51,075 bases of DNA from a virus. Below the pieces are notes generated by a model. That model saw only the letters and a list, made by a program, of their open reading frames with translations. It had not been told where the DNA came from and ran no database searches. Of the stretch, positions 32,383 to 40,864 are shown one piece after another. Location of the stretch: IMG/VR virus record IMGVR_UViG_3300010401_000013, positions 1 through 51,075 of that record; one strand, written 5' to 3'. The translations under genes were made by a program, and so were the position numbers. The first letter of the stretch is position 1. Each line of letters opens with the position of its first letter.

Positions 32383-32449
32383 ACCCAACATCAATGAAAC
32401 CAACAACCCACGTTGTGGACTTGCTGAGTGCAACTTGTTGGTGTTGGGT
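32383..32449 (+). ncRNA. Long hairpin after the tRNA-like element
   Basis: ACCCAAC and ACCAACAA on the 5' side pair with the contiguous TTGTTGGT-GTTGGGT (32435-32449), with a 9-base bulge and an inner CCAC/GTGG loop. A short TTCTTCTT run follows. It could be a terminator or the 3' processing signal of the tRNA-like RNA. Confidence 0.5.
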
Positions 32450-32464
32450 TCTTCTTAAAATATT

Positions 32465-32707
32465 ATGAAATATCTTGCAATAATCAACAGTGACTATCCG
32501 GGAGTAAAGATAGAAGATAGCAATGAGAACACTCATACGGCAGTGGTAGTAAACTCAGATGCTATTGACAGTGTCGGCATGTTTGAGGATGGAGAGGTTT
32601 ACATTCAAACAAATGAAGAAGTCTACTACTTCACAAGTAACGTCCCACAACAAACCCAGCAGGTATTTGCTTGGATACTCAAGCAACTAGGCGAAGCCAA
32701 GTATTAA
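32465..32707 (+). CDS. 80-residue protein, unknown
   Basis: Beta-rich acidic protein (DSVGMFEDGEVYIQTNEEVY) with a C-terminal helix. Starts 15 bases after the 32383-32449 hairpin and ends 1 base before the next start. Family not recognised. Confidence 0.5.
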   Translation: MKYLAIINSDYPGVKIEDSNENTHTAVVVNSDAIDSVGMFEDGEVYIQTNEEVYYFTSNVPQQTQQVFAWILKQLGEAKY

Positions 32708-32708
32708 C

Positions 32709-32981
32709 ATGAGCATGAGCATGAGCATGAGCAACGATACACCTGAGGGCACACCTGAGGGCACAAACCACTGGCCAGGACTTGCAACCAAGCGTTGCGT
32801 GTGTGGATATCCAGCAGAGGTAGATTCCACACACGCAACGCAAGACAATGGGATGCGAGTAAAACTGTTCTACTTCAAATGCTGCCACTTTGAACACAAA
32901 GGTCCATTAGCATTCAGTGAACAGAAAGCAAGAGAATTGTGGAACCAGAAATACGCAAAAAATTCTAACTACAAAGACTAA
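32709..32981 (+). CDS. Lar-like zinc-ribbon protein with repetitive start
   Basis: 90 residues. KRCVCGYPAEV ... FKCCHFEHKG ... SEQKARELWNQK is the layout of small Lar-like (restriction-alleviation-like) zinc ribbons common in phages. The gene begins with four tandem ATGAGC units (32709-32732), giving four in-frame starts, then a tandem ACACCTGAGGGC repeat encoding DTPEGTPEGT. That stretch is an exact 25-base inverted copy of part of the scaffold gene. A similar zinc ribbon is at 47422. Confidence 0.6.
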   Translation: MSMSMSMSNDTPEGTPEGTNHWPGLATKRCVCGYPAEVDSTHATQDNGMRVKLFYFKCCHFEHKGPLAFSEQKARELWNQKYAKNSNYKD

Positions 32982-33307
32982 TGACCTCCCGACAGCTATC
33001 CATAGCCCTCGCCACAGGCTTCACCATTATCAACACTTCCCTTTGGCTAGACTATCGTGGAGTTGGGCAACGACTGCCGAAAACTTTACCAGGTGAGGCG
33101 TTGAAGACAAATTATTCTTTCAACATCAACATTGGTGAAGGAATGTCAAACACTGAGGAAGTCATCCTGCACGACGTGCCAACCTTGGATTTCGGTAGTG
33201 GCGTTCGCTTGCCACTGCTACCAACGTCCTCACAGCATGACCTGACAAACACTTTGAGGCAATTTACAACGCACGCAGATTTCAGATACATAAAGACGAA
33301 TCGTTAA
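32981..33307 (+). CDS. 108-residue protein, unknown
   Basis: Starts on the last base of the previous stop (TAATG). N-terminal weak hydrophobic segment (LSIALATGFTIINTSLWL), then beta-rich with little charge. No family recognised. Confidence 0.45.
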   Translation: MTSRQLSIALATGFTIINTSLWLDYRGVGQRLPKTLPGEALKTNYSFNINIGEGMSNTEEVILHDVPTLDFGSGVRLPLLPTSSQHDLTNTLRQFTTHADFRYIKTNR

Positions 33308-33312
33308 CAACT

Positions 33313-33561
33313 ATGAAAACAGAACTAATCGCAGTTAAAGAGGTAGTGAGGAACCAAAAGAAGGAAGGTCTTTACGAGACAAGACAAGGAACGGCAGTGG
33401 TCCTGGTGGCAACGTCAGGACTGAAGGCTATGGTTGTCCATTATGGCTGTCATTACGAACTGGAAATGAACTGTGGAGATATGGTTTCAGCCGCAAGCAA
33501 CTTTGAACAATACTGGAAACGCCTACCAGCAGGAAGTCAAGTGCTGTTGACACAGGAATAA
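33313..33561 (+). CDS. 82-residue protein, unknown
   Basis: Alternating strands and charged turns (LYETRQGTAVVLVATSGLKA; HYELEMNCGDMVSAASNF). Six bases after the previous gene. Family not recognised. Confidence 0.5.
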   Translation: MKTELIAVKEVVRNQKKEGLYETRQGTAVVLVATSGLKAMVVHYGCHYELEMNCGDMVSAASNFEQYWKRLPAGSQVLLTQE

Positions 33562-33585
33562 CACAACTACCAATACCAAAACACT

Positions 33586-33864
33586 ATGAAACCAACTGGA
33601 ATAATCAAAACACGAGTCACCAAGAAGGATGTGGAGGAAGCTGAGAAGCATCGAGGAGAATCTTGCATTACACTTAGCTGTCCAATTGCAAGAAGTCTAC
33701 GAAAGAAATGGGACACAGTATCGGTTGGGTATAAATCAGCAAAGGTCAATGGCCACTCTTACTGGCTTGATAAACTGGGAGAAACCATCTCAAGCCAGTT
33801 CTCTTTTGAAAAGAAGACTTCTACTGGATGGGTAACACTAACACCATTCTCCACGAATGTCTAA
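33586..33864 (+). CDS. Small phage protein, CPIAR type (paralogue of 29517)
   Basis: 92 residues with RVTKKDVEEA ... CPIARSLRKK ... VNGHSYWLD, parallel to VTQEDIDEG ... CPVARAV ... VN in the 29517 gene. Same length and layout indicate common descent. Overlaps the next gene by 8 bases. Function unknown. Confidence 0.6.
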   Translation: MKPTGIIKTRVTKKDVEEAEKHRGESCITLSCPIARSLRKKWDTVSVGYKSAKVNGHSYWLDKLGETISSQFSFEKKTSTGWVTLTPFSTNV

Positions 33865-34453
33865 CCAACCACCATCCAAGCCATACGAGGCATTTCCTGA
33901 GGACATTCCTGTCACCATAGAACGAGCAGGAATCGGAACGGCAACCGACATCAAGACACAAGGATTGCCTTTGTGTGTGGTTTTAAGGATGCTGATGAAC
34001 AAGTCGGGGCATTTCATTTGGTCAGCGGTCTATGATGCCCACGACTTTGTGAAGGTGGACGTGAAACTGGCGAAAGAATTGGAACGACTAGACCCAGATG
34101 AAACCTTGCTGCACGTCCAGTGGGAAGACTTTGAGGGGAAACCAATCCTGTTTCACGATAAGTGGAGTGACCGAGTGATCCCGAATGTTGCCTGCGTCTG
34201 GCACATTCATGCTTGGCGAACATCAGTTGCACGGTGGCTATGGCAACAACATGCGTCCGAAGCACAACGACAGGCAAGGTTTCAGGAAGTGGAGGCGTAT
34301 AATACGTTCGTATCGTTAATCGAGAAACAAGATGGGATTTCCACCAAACAAGCAGAGGAAATGGCAAGGTTCATCATCAAAGGAAAATACAAACCTATGG
34401 CACGAGTTTATGGTTGGGATTTAGAAGCGAGGAAGGAGATTGAGAGGGTATGA
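33857..34453 (+). CDS. 198-residue protein, unknown
   Basis: Soluble alpha/beta protein rich in Trp/His in its middle (VACVWHIHAWRTSVARWLWQ) and with a helical C-terminus (FVSLIEKQDGISTKQAEEMA). Coupled by ATGA to the micro-membrane cluster that follows. No catalytic motif was recognised. Confidence 0.55.
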   Translation: MSNQPPSKPYEAFPEDIPVTIERAGIGTATDIKTQGLPLCVVLRMLMNKSGHFIWSAVYDAHDFVKVDVKLAKELERLDPDETLLHVQWEDFEGKPILFHDKWSDRVIPNVACVWHIHAWRTSVARWLWQQHASEAQRQARFQEVEAYNTFVSLIEKQDGISTKQAEEMARFIIKGKYKPMARVYGWDLEARKEIERV

Positions 34454-34593
34454 ACAAAAGAAAATTGTGGTTAATAATTACCTGGTGGGTTCTGCTAGGA
34501 CTATTACATGTAGGATTGCTAGTCACATCCGGATTCTTTATTGTCAAGTTTCTACTACTGGCAATTAAGTTTATGGAAAAGTCAATCCAATGA
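34450..34593 (+). CDS. Membrane micro-protein A (47 aa)
   Basis: Two hydrophobic helices (LWLIITWWVLLGLLHVGLL and FFIVKFLLLAIKF) with basic ends. First of four tiny membrane proteins in a row, coupled by ATGA on both sides. Role unknown. Confidence 0.5.
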   Translation: MNKRKLWLIITWWVLLGLLHVGLLVTSGFFIVKFLLLAIKFMEKSIQ

Positions 34594-34721
34594 ACAACCT
34601 GCCGCCTGAAGGCATTCCGCCCAAATACGAAGAACAAGATAACCTTTGGTATATGGCGATTTGGTTGATTGCGTCAGTGGTTATCGCAAGCGTGTTGTTA
34701 GTTTTGTTTTTCTCGTTATGA
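34590..34721 (+). CDS. Membrane micro-protein B (43 aa)
   Basis: A short soluble N-terminus (NNLPPEGIPPKYEEQDN) followed by one helix (MAIWLIASVVIASVLLVLFF). ATGA overlaps at both ends. Topology probably N-in or N-out single pass; role unknown. Confidence 0.5.
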   Translation: MNNLPPEGIPPKYEEQDNLWYMAIWLIASVVIASVLLVLFFSL

Positions 34722-34816
34722 AACGTATAGCAATCGACACATTCATACTATTCTGCTTGTCACTAGCAATGGCGTGTTTAATTATCTTTATACTCCACCT
34801 TGCTGGATGTCAATAG
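34718..34816 (+). CDS. Membrane micro-protein C (32 aa)
   Basis: One hydrophobic helix (FILFCLSLAMACLIIFILHL) ending in LAGCQ, which has the form of a lipobox (L-A-G-C) at the very C-terminus but leaves only one residue after the Cys. Coupled to gene B by ATGA. Role unknown. Confidence 0.4.
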   Translation: MKRIAIDTFILFCLSLAMACLIIFILHLAGCQ

Positions 34817-34817
34817 T

Positions 34818-34937
34818 ATGAAAGAACTAGATTTTCTGCGTGCAATCCGAAGTGAACTGCAAGACATCAAGTTGCTGTTAATCATTATAGCTGGCTTTCA
34901 GTTCTTCACTGTAGTAGCAGTCCTCTTCTACAAATGA
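34818..34937 (+). CDS. Membrane micro-protein D (39 aa)
   Basis: A charged N-terminal helix (KELDFLRAIRSELQDIK) leads into one membrane helix (LLLIIIAGFQFFTVVAVLFY). Starts 1 base after gene C and overlaps the next ATG by ATGA. Last of the four; role unknown. Confidence 0.5.
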   Translation: MKELDFLRAIRSELQDIKLLLIIIAGFQFFTVVAVLFYK

Positions 34938-35464
34938 AACTCTTCTTCTTGTCACTCAACCCACAACAAGCAGCGGAAATGCTGGACGACAGGAACCTGG
35001 AAACTTGTTGTGCGGAACAGTGGAAGTGGTTGCCGGATGTAGAACTGGAAGTTAACAGACCTAGAACCAAGTCTGAGGATTGGGTAAGGGTAACCTTAGA
35101 AAATCGTGTAACACTAGGCATCTTCTCCTCATATTGCCACCTAGAATTTAAATACCGCAACAACACGTGGCACCATCAAGAACCAAAATTTAACTGGTAT
35201 TTTAGCCTACTGTGTAAGAAAGCAGACCACGAGCATTTGCCTGTCGTTATGCGTGTAGTGGTTCCTCAAGTGGAACAAGATGTCAGGAAAGCCTTTCGAG
35301 GCCAAGACATCGCCAAAGCCTACCAGCAACATTATCTGCATTCGGCAGAGAGTTGGAATGCTGTGTGGACCAAGCGTGAGGTTCCAGAATTTTACAGACA
35401 GCATCTAGCCGAGACTCAAATGATAAGAATGAAGAATCAACGAATGACTTTCGCGATAAACTAA
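34934..35464 (+). CDS. Pyrimidine dimer DNA glycosylase-like protein
   Basis: 176 residues. The N-terminus SLNPQQAAEMLDDRNLETCC follows the pattern of a phage/bacterial family annotated as pyrimidine dimer DNA glycosylase (xDPxxAAxxLDDxRLxKM). The C-terminal pattern DIAKAYQQHYLHSAESWNAV ... REVPEFY fits its AYRxYY...W...PxFY end. Members often act in DNA repair or are uncharacterised. The usual His/Lys of the first block is altered here, so activity is uncertain. Confidence 0.5.
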   Translation: MKLFFLSLNPQQAAEMLDDRNLETCCAEQWKWLPDVELEVNRPRTKSEDWVRVTLENRVTLGIFSSYCHLEFKYRNNTWHHQEPKFNWYFSLLCKKADHEHLPVVMRVVVPQVEQDVRKAFRGQDIAKAYQQHYLHSAESWNAVWTKREVPEFYRQHLAETQMIRMKNQRMTFAIN

Positions 35465-35469
35465 TAAAT

Positions 35470-37362
35470 ATGGACCTCCCCAAAAACTTTGACTTGTCCT
35501 TGCTGCCACCTGAGAACCCTGCGTTGCAATCTAATCGCCTAGAACGATTTCAGTATAACGCATCAAACAAGCTTTGTTATGCCTTCCTCGTCGCCGGTAA
35601 GTCTGCCATCCAGCTAATTGGTGGAACCGGCGTAGGAAAAACATGGATAGGTGGCAACTTCCTGGCACGCCTGAAAGCAGCAGGCAAGGATCGTGCACCA
35701 CACAATACATTCACACCTTATCCTTTTTGGTGGATAACCACAGCAAACTGTGTGGAACCGGTTCGTAGGGAACTCACCCAAGGGTTTGGCTTACAAGAAT
35801 TCGATGACTTTTGGGTAACCAACTACGATCAACTCCGGTCAAAAGAAGGTGAGAAGTTCTTCAGCGAGAAGACCGTAGTGCGAGATGGCGTAGAGGTTCT
35901 TGAAGTGGTTGTGCAGCATCGTCTCCTTCCCCGTGTAATCATCATCGACGAATCCCAGAAAGTCAAGAATCCAAAAACCAAGCAGCATCGATACATTCAG
36001 GCGATAATCAAACTTCCCAGGGAGATTCGCCCATGGATCATCTTCATGTCGGCAACACCCTGGACACGGGTGATTGACGCTAAGTGTTTCGTGACAGCAT
36101 CGGAGATTCCATTGCTTGGCTTCCCCGTAGATGATAGCCATTGGGATGAAGTCTCCGCAAATATCTCAACCGACGGTGACCCAATGCTGCATTCGCCGAA
36201 GGCAATCGGGACACTAAGGGATTTGAGTGAGGATTGGATCATTGACATCCCAACCATTACCGGTAAGTATCGTGCCTACAACTCCTGTAAGTTGATTGAC
36301 TTTAAGAATGTGGAAAGCCGGGCAAGGTATCTTGCAGCTTGGGAGAGGTTCGAGCAGAAGTGTGCAAAAATGGGGAGAGATACACCTAACGGCCACTTCG
36401 AGGAACTTGTGGCTTTGGGGCAATTCAGGCAAGCAGCGGAATTGGAACGTGCAGAAATCTTTGCGGATGAAGCTGTTAGCAGGTTGGCCAAAGACAACAA
36501 GTCCATCATCATTGCCGCCGCTTTTCGCGGAACCATTGCACGCTGTGTCCGTTATATGATTAAGAAGCATGGCGTCAAGCGTGAGGATATATCTCTTATC
36601 TGGGGAGGCGACGATTCCTTTGAGCAATCTGGTCGGTTAACGCAGAAGGAGATCATGGACTACGGGTTTCGGATTGCTAAGGGTGAGAAACTCCCCGAAG
36701 CTATCTGGCGAAAGCTGAATAAGGAATTGGCCACAGCAGATGAGGATGTCCAAGAGATTAAGGAACTGGCGGGTGTAAAGTTAGACTTAGGCAGCCAATC
36801 CCGAGAACAACGACAACGGGAAATTGACAGGTTCCAAACCTCTCGCACGAGGATTTGCCTCTTCACCCAAGCATCTGGTGGAACTGGGGTTTCCCTACAT
36901 CACACCAATCAGTGGTTTGAGGTATTCTACAAGAAGCATTTCACTTGCTTAAATCCTACCGAAGCACCAGAGCATCGGGAATATCGATCGAACGCTACAG
37001 GCAAGGTCTTTCGCTCTTATCCCAGGTATGTGATGGTGACGCCCACATATTCCGGACAAGACTTTGTCCAGACACTTGGACGAGGGCATCGGTCAATGTT
37101 TAGTTTGTCAGACACGTATCAAGATGTTTGCTGGTTCCGTAATACAAAGGAAGAGGATGTCATGGATATTGTCCAGACAAAATTGCATTGCCTATCGAAA
37201 GCCATCAAGCAACGAGAAACGTGGCATGACGTTCTGCGTAAGCCCAAGAAGGAACGGATGGTTGATCCTGCGGAAGCTGCCTTGAAAGCTGTGAATGAAG
37301 AATACATTGCAGCAGATGGAGATGTTAACGAAGGAGAGAGTGAACAGGAGGAGAATGAATGA
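35470..37362 (+). CDS. SNF2/DEAD-like superfamily 2 helicase
   Basis: 630 residues. Motif I GGTGVGKT (51-58), motif [10 protein letters not shown] (~157-163), motif III SATPWT (~194), a second RecA-like lobe with SGGTGVSLH (~470) and motif [12 protein letters not shown] (~535). The DESQ box and the GxGHR arginine pattern fit SNF2/DEAH-like DNA translocases of phage replication modules. Probable role: remodelling or unwinding DNA during replication or recombination. Coupled by 4 bases to the sigma-54-type activator gene. Confidence 0.75.
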   Translation: MDLPKNFDLSLLPPENPALQSNRLERFQYNASNKLCYAFLVAGKSAIQLIGGTGVGKTWIGGNFLARLKAAGKDRAPHNTFTPYPFWWITTANCVEPVRRELTQGFGLQEFDDFWVTNYDQLRSKEGEKFFSEKTVVRDGVEVLEVVVQHRLLPRVIIIDESQKVKNPKTKQHRYIQAIIKLPREIRPWIIFMSATPWTRVIDAKCFVTASEIPLLGFPVDDSHWDEVSANISTDGDPMLHSPKAIGTLRDLSEDWIIDIPTITGKYRAYNSCKLIDFKNVESRARYLAAWERFEQKCAKMGRDTPNGHFEELVALGQFRQAAELERAEIFADEAVSRLAKDNKSIIIAAAFRGTIARCVRYMIKKHGVKREDISLIWGGDDSFEQSGRLTQKEIMDYGFRIAKGEKLPEAIWRKLNKELATADEDVQEIKELAGVKLDLGSQSREQRQREIDRFQTSRTRICLFTQASGGTGVSLHHTNQWFEVFYKKHFTCLNPTEAPEHREYRSNATGKVFRSYPRYVMVTPTYSGQDFVQTLGRGHRSMFSLSDTYQDVCWFRNTKEEDVMDIVQTKLHCLSKAIKQRETWHDVLRKPKKERMVDPAEAALKAVNEEYIAADGDVNEGESEQEENE

Positions 37363-38108
37363 ATGTAATTGACACCCCAATAGACCCACGAACCTATAAT
37401 CCCCAAGTCCACGAAGACTTTGCTCGTGGATACTTGAACAAATTAATTACCGCCGATCCTGAAATGCAGAAACAGAAACGGATTGCGGAGAAGCTGGCAG
37501 GCCTGTCCGATCCTGTCCTGATTCTTGGAGAGACAGGCACAGGAAAGGAACTCTTAGCGCGAGCAATGGGTGGAATCAGGCATCCATTTGTATCCGTGAA
37601 CTGTGCAGCAATCACCGAATCCTTGGCAGAGAGTGAACTCTTTGGACACAAGCGTGGATCGTTCACCGGGGCAATCGCGGATCATCAAGGGTATTTTGAA
37701 CAAGCAGCAGGAGGTTGCATATTCCTAGATGAAATCAATAGCTTGCCGTTGAACATGCAAGCGAAATTACTCCGTGTATTAGATGGTGGCGAATACCGTA
37801 AGGTGGGTGCTGAGAAGGTGGAGAAGATTAGTTGCCGAATAATTGCTGCCTCAAACTATGTTAGCCTAACTCATGCTGATTCTCAATTCAGAACTGATCT
37901 TTATTGGAGATTGGCCACATATTCAATCATAACGATTCCGCTATGGAGAAGGGAGCAGGATGCCGTTAACTATATGTCTTCACAAGGGATGTCTGGACTG
38001 GATTTGACAACAGCTTTAAGTGACACCAGAGTGTTTAAGTCAGGCAACTACCGTGAAATGTTCGCGTATGTGAAACGCTGGAAATTTGAAAGGAGTTTGA
38101 GTCTATGA
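37359..38108 (+). CDS. Stand-alone sigma-54 activator AAA+ domain
   Basis: 249 residues, essentially only the AAA+ core of bacterial enhancer-binding proteins: Walker A GETGTGKE (57-64), SELFGHKRG then GSFTGA (100-105, the sigma-54-contacting loop, Ala to Ser), Walker B FLDE (122-125), arginine fingers in FRTDLYWRL (Arg178, Arg184), sensor II SGNYRE (~232). There is no N-terminal receiver and no C-terminal Fis-type HTH. Known activators without DNA-binding domains (e.g. FlgR) work from solution. It would open sigma-54 promoters using ATP; the phage carries several such sites. Confidence 0.85.
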   Translation: MNVIDTPIDPRTYNPQVHEDFARGYLNKLITADPEMQKQKRIAEKLAGLSDPVLILGETGTGKELLARAMGGIRHPFVSVNCAAITESLAESELFGHKRGSFTGAIADHQGYFEQAAGGCIFLDEINSLPLNMQAKLLRVLDGGEYRKVGAEKVEKISCRIIAASNYVSLTHADSQFRTDLYWRLATYSIITIPLWRREQDAVNYMSSQGMSGLDLTTALSDTRVFKSGNYREMFAYVKRWKFERSLSL

Positions 38109-38458
38109 TCAGTCACCAGTTTGCAGAAGGGATAACCAAAAGTGGAAAATATCCAGAAACACAGGCATGGAAAATAGCAGAGGAATTGGACCTAATATTA
38201 GTCTGGAGTGAGTATCCTGGAGTTGTAAGATTCCATGGATTGGTAAATGACGACAAGCATTGTGTGGTTGGGGAAAGGATAATTAAATTCTACCTACCGG
38301 AAGCTGGGCAGACTTTAACCTATCTTCAAGAACGTAGAGTGGGTGGAACCTTTCTGACCGTTGCTGCCGACTGTTCTACAGGAAGATTCATAGTCGCTGA
38401 GTCTAAAGAATATCAGTCAATTGGAGTTGTTCTAAATAAAAGGAGTTTGAAGATATGA
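38105..38458 (+). CDS. 117-residue protein, unknown
   Basis: Mixed alpha/beta, soluble ([20 protein letters not shown]). A clear Shine-Dalgarno AAAGGAG precedes the ATG, which overlaps the activator stop. Following the activator so closely, it may be its partner or regulator, but nothing in the sequence proves this. Confidence 0.5.
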   Translation: MISHQFAEGITKSGKYPETQAWKIAEELDLILVWSEYPGVVRFHGLVNDDKHCVVGERIIKFYLPEAGQTLTYLQERRVGGTFLTVAADCSTGRFIVAESKEYQSIGVVLNKRSLKI

Positions 38459-38604
38459 CAGAAGAACAGTATCAGGAGATTTTGAAGTTGAGAGATGCGG
38501 CAATAGAAGAAGCTGACGACATGGATTATTTCACTGGCCGAGCAGACGCCATCGAATCTGTGATGATAATTCTCGATAAACCGCTACCACCACGACGCGA
38601 CTAA
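38455..38604 (+). CDS. 49-residue acidic protein, unknown
   Basis: Helical and acidic (EEQYQEILKLRDAAIEEADD). Preceded by AAAAGGAG at a good distance and coupled by ATGA to the 117-residue gene. Family not recognised. Confidence 0.5.
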   Translation: MTEEQYQEILKLRDAAIEEADDMDYFTGRADAIESVMIILDKPLPPRRD

Positions 38605-38612
38605 ATTTAAAT

Positions 38613-38798
38613 ATGACAAAAGAAGAATATGATGCAGAATTTCTAAGGCTGACGTCAGCACCAATTACCCATCCATTTTGGGAAACGTGCAGAGCAGAAG
38701 TTAACGACCTTAGAGAGAAGATTGGATACTCTCCAGAACTTGCGAGGTTTGAATATTTAGCCAAAGCAATTGGATACAGACTCGGATACGAAACCTAA
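38613..38798 (+). CDS. 61-residue helical protein, unknown
   Basis: Helical throughout (KEEYDAEFLRLTSAPITHPF; ELARFEYLAKAIGYRLGYE). Small gaps on both sides (8 and 3 bases). Family not recognised. Confidence 0.5.
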   Translation: MTKEEYDAEFLRLTSAPITHPFWETCRAEVNDLREKIGYSPELARFEYLAKAIGYRLGYET

Positions 38799-38801
38799 CC
38801 T

Positions 38802-39377
38802 ATGCCCCACTCCTACAAAAATCGACGAGCAGCAATGGAAGTCCAAGAATGGGTGGACATGGTTCTCGCCGAACCTGGTGCAGAATTCGAGATCAACCCA
38901 CTCGAAAAGAATATGAACTTGGTGTCTCTCCAAACTTATATTTCCGGTGGCTTCTCCTACATGCGAGAACAAGCTAAGTCACCCAAAGAGCGTGCAGAAA
39001 TTGACAACATGCGACGACGTATTGTCATCAAAAGGGATAAGGATAAGTTGATACTCACCGCAAAACCAGATGGATTCAATCGTTCATTGTTGAAACGCCG
39101 TGGAAGCGGCGCTCATATGGTGATAGATGGGCATGCGAAGTCGCATAAAGTGGAGCAACCAGAACCAATTGCTGGAACTGTATTTGACATCATGGAGTTT
39201 GCAACCAAGTTTCAGACATTTTACGAATCCGCGAAGGAGAACGAGGAGATGGTAGTCGTATACGATAACTACCTAACCGGAGCAGACAAGCAGGCGATTC
39301 ATGATTTTCTTGAGTCGTCAGAGAGTTTCAAGTGCGTGGTGGATAGAAACAAAATAACCGTGAGGAGGGTAGCCTAA
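38802..39377 (+). CDS. 191-residue basic protein, unknown
   Basis: Lys/Arg-rich (NMRRRIVIKRDKDKLILTAK) with a beta central part and an acidic C-terminal region (FYESAKENEEMVVVYDNYLT). The basic patch could contact nucleic acid. Lies in the replication arm; family not recognised. Confidence 0.5.
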   Translation: MPHSYKNRRAAMEVQEWVDMVLAEPGAEFEINPLEKNMNLVSLQTYISGGFSYMREQAKSPKERAEIDNMRRRIVIKRDKDKLILTAKPDGFNRSLLKRRGSGAHMVIDGHAKSHKVEQPEPIAGTVFDIMEFATKFQTFYESAKENEEMVVVYDNYLTGADKQAIHDFLESSESFKCVVDRNKITVRRVA

Positions 39378-39378
39378 T

Positions 39379-39519
39379 ATGAAAGTCAAAGAACTAATTG
39401 AGGAGTTGCAGGCGTTGGAGAAACCGGAGGCTAAAGTAATTTTCTATGGATATGACTTCCAATATGCGATTGACTATGTAGCTTATGATCCAAAAGAGAA
39501 CACAGTTGATCTTCAATGA
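39379..39519 (+). CDS. 46-residue protein of a common small phage type
   Basis: MKVKELIEELQALEKPEAKV is the typical opening of a widespread small phage protein of unknown function, followed by a two-strand end (FYGYDFQYAIDYVAYD). Ends in ATGA with the next gene. Confidence 0.55.
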   Translation: MKVKELIEELQALEKPEAKVIFYGYDFQYAIDYVAYDPKENTVDLQ

Positions 39520-39740
39520 CCATCGAAGAATTCCTTGGACTTTCCGCAGACGACTTCGCACGAATGTCCGACGAAGAAATCATGACACACTTGCAACCAT
39601 ATCTTGCTGCAAGCAGGCCAGCAGAAGGAAAGAAATTCGCCAGCAAGGATCAAATCGTGACCACCCAACGAACGAACAAACGAAAGAATATGATGAGTAT
39701 GATTGAAGGATATTTAAAAAAGCATGGAGAGCCGCTATGA
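39516..39740 (+). CDS. 74-residue protein, unknown
   Basis: Acidic helical N-terminus (IEEFLGLSADDFARMSDEEI) and basic C-terminal half (QRTNKRKNMMSMIEGYLKK). ATGA coupling on both sides. A small nucleic-acid-associated role is possible. Confidence 0.5.
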   Translation: MTIEEFLGLSADDFARMSDEEIMTHLQPYLAASRPAEGKKFASKDQIVTTQRTNKRKNMMSMIEGYLKKHGEPL

Positions 39741-39931
39741 CATCAATAACCTGCGACGAGTGCGGAAAAGTTATCGAAGGTTTATCTGGAATTCCAACAC
39801 AAGAAAGGTCAGTGAGGCTAAAGCTTAGAGGCGAGGTAACTTTTGAACTAAAGGTCAAGAAAGAGAATGCTGACATCTGTTGGCCTTGTGCTAAGATGTT
39901 ATTGGTGAAAGTTTTTTCATCTATACAATGA
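39737..39931 (+). CDS. Small zinc-ribbon protein
   Basis: 64 residues with two Cys pairs, ITCDECGKV near the start and ICWPCAK near the end, a probable structural zinc site. Overlaps both neighbours by 4 bases. No enzymatic part is visible. Confidence 0.55.
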   Translation: MTSITCDECGKVIEGLSGIPTQERSVRLKLRGEVTFELKVKKENADICWPCAKMLLVKVFSSIQ

Positions 39932-40857
39932 AACCCACCATCCGCATAGACGCCTCATCCTTAGTTTATTCAGCGTGCATTCGACGCTTCTACTGGACAG
40001 TCGTCGACGGCTATCGAGAAGACGACCACGGATTTGAGAACACTGCGATGCATTTGGGATCAGCCTACCACATATTCGCAGAACACTTCTATAAGGACCG
40101 CTCCGAAGAACTTGCGATGCTTGCTGGTCGAAAGTATTTTCTGTCGAAGCGCTTCAAACCCGGACCCAAGCAGCAGTTTATCGACTTGCCGTATTTTATG
40201 TCGATGTGTGCGCAGGGTGCTTTGTATCTGTCGAACTCTCCATTTCAACCAGTAACGGTGGGTGACCAACCACTAGTAGAAATCAAGTTCGAGATTCCTG
40301 TGCATGAAGATGACCATTGTAGAATCTGCCTTTGTGGCACCATCGATAAGGTAGGGAAGTTCAAGAACGGACCTTACGCAATCGGCGATTACAAAGTTTC
40401 CAACGCAAGCGATCCGCAGAAGTATTTCGAGCAACATAAACTCTCGACTCAATTGCTCACTTACCTTTGGGCCTTACGATGGTTTTCTCGCGAGAAAGAA
40501 GCTATCGCAGAAATCTGGAATGGTGGGCAGGTAGGAATATTCATTGATGGAGTATTCCACCACGGCAAAATTGGGATGGTAGATTTTTTACGCAGTGACG
40601 TTATCTATGTGCCAGAGAAACTGATTGACGCTTATGAGTGCCAACTGCACACAGTAGCAAGAGGACTTGCATTTGCGATGAAGCACAGAGATAAAGTAGA
40701 GCCTCCACCTGAAGGCATTATTAATGGCTCCTGTTCCTCGTATTCTTCACAATGCAAATTCGTTGGTGTCTGTGGTGCAACTGAACCTGAGATTGGAAAA
40801 CTATGCCTAGAACAAAACTTCGTGAAAAAAGAATACAACCCGTTGGAGTTTCGCTAA
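39928..40857 (+). CDS. Cas4/RecB-like PD-(D/E)XK nuclease with Fe-S cysteines
   Basis: 309 residues. Motifs in order: Cys17 (SACIRRFYW), GSAYHIFAEHF (GxxxH), GTIDKV and IGDYKVS (the D...D-x-K core, ~140-155), QLLTYLWALR (QxxxY, ~175), and a C-terminal Cys trio CSSYSSQCKFVGVC (~271-284). The four Cys match a 4Fe-4S cluster of Cas4/AddB-type exonucleases. Probable role: DNA end resection in phage recombination or host DNA breakdown. No CRISPR genes are nearby. Confidence 0.8.
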   Translation: MKPTIRIDASSLVYSACIRRFYWTVVDGYREDDHGFENTAMHLGSAYHIFAEHFYKDRSEELAMLAGRKYFLSKRFKPGPKQQFIDLPYFMSMCAQGALYLSNSPFQPVTVGDQPLVEIKFEIPVHEDDHCRICLCGTIDKVGKFKNGPYAIGDYKVSNASDPQKYFEQHKLSTQLLTYLWALRWFSREKEAIAEIWNGGQVGIFIDGVFHHGKIGMVDFLRSDVIYVPEKLIDAYECQLHTVARGLAFAMKHRDKVEPPPEGIINGSCSSYSSQCKFVGVCGATEPEIGKLCLEQNFVKKEYNPLEFR

Positions 40858-40864
40858 ACAACTT

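Noticed and set aside
32210-32458. 82-codon plus-strand frame
   Set aside because: It covers the tRNA-like element and the following hairpin and shows no protein-like pattern.
39928-40857. CRISPR-associated Cas4
   Set aside because: The domain is Cas4/RecB-like, but no repeats, spacers, Cas1 or Cas2 occur; it is a phage recombination-type nuclease.
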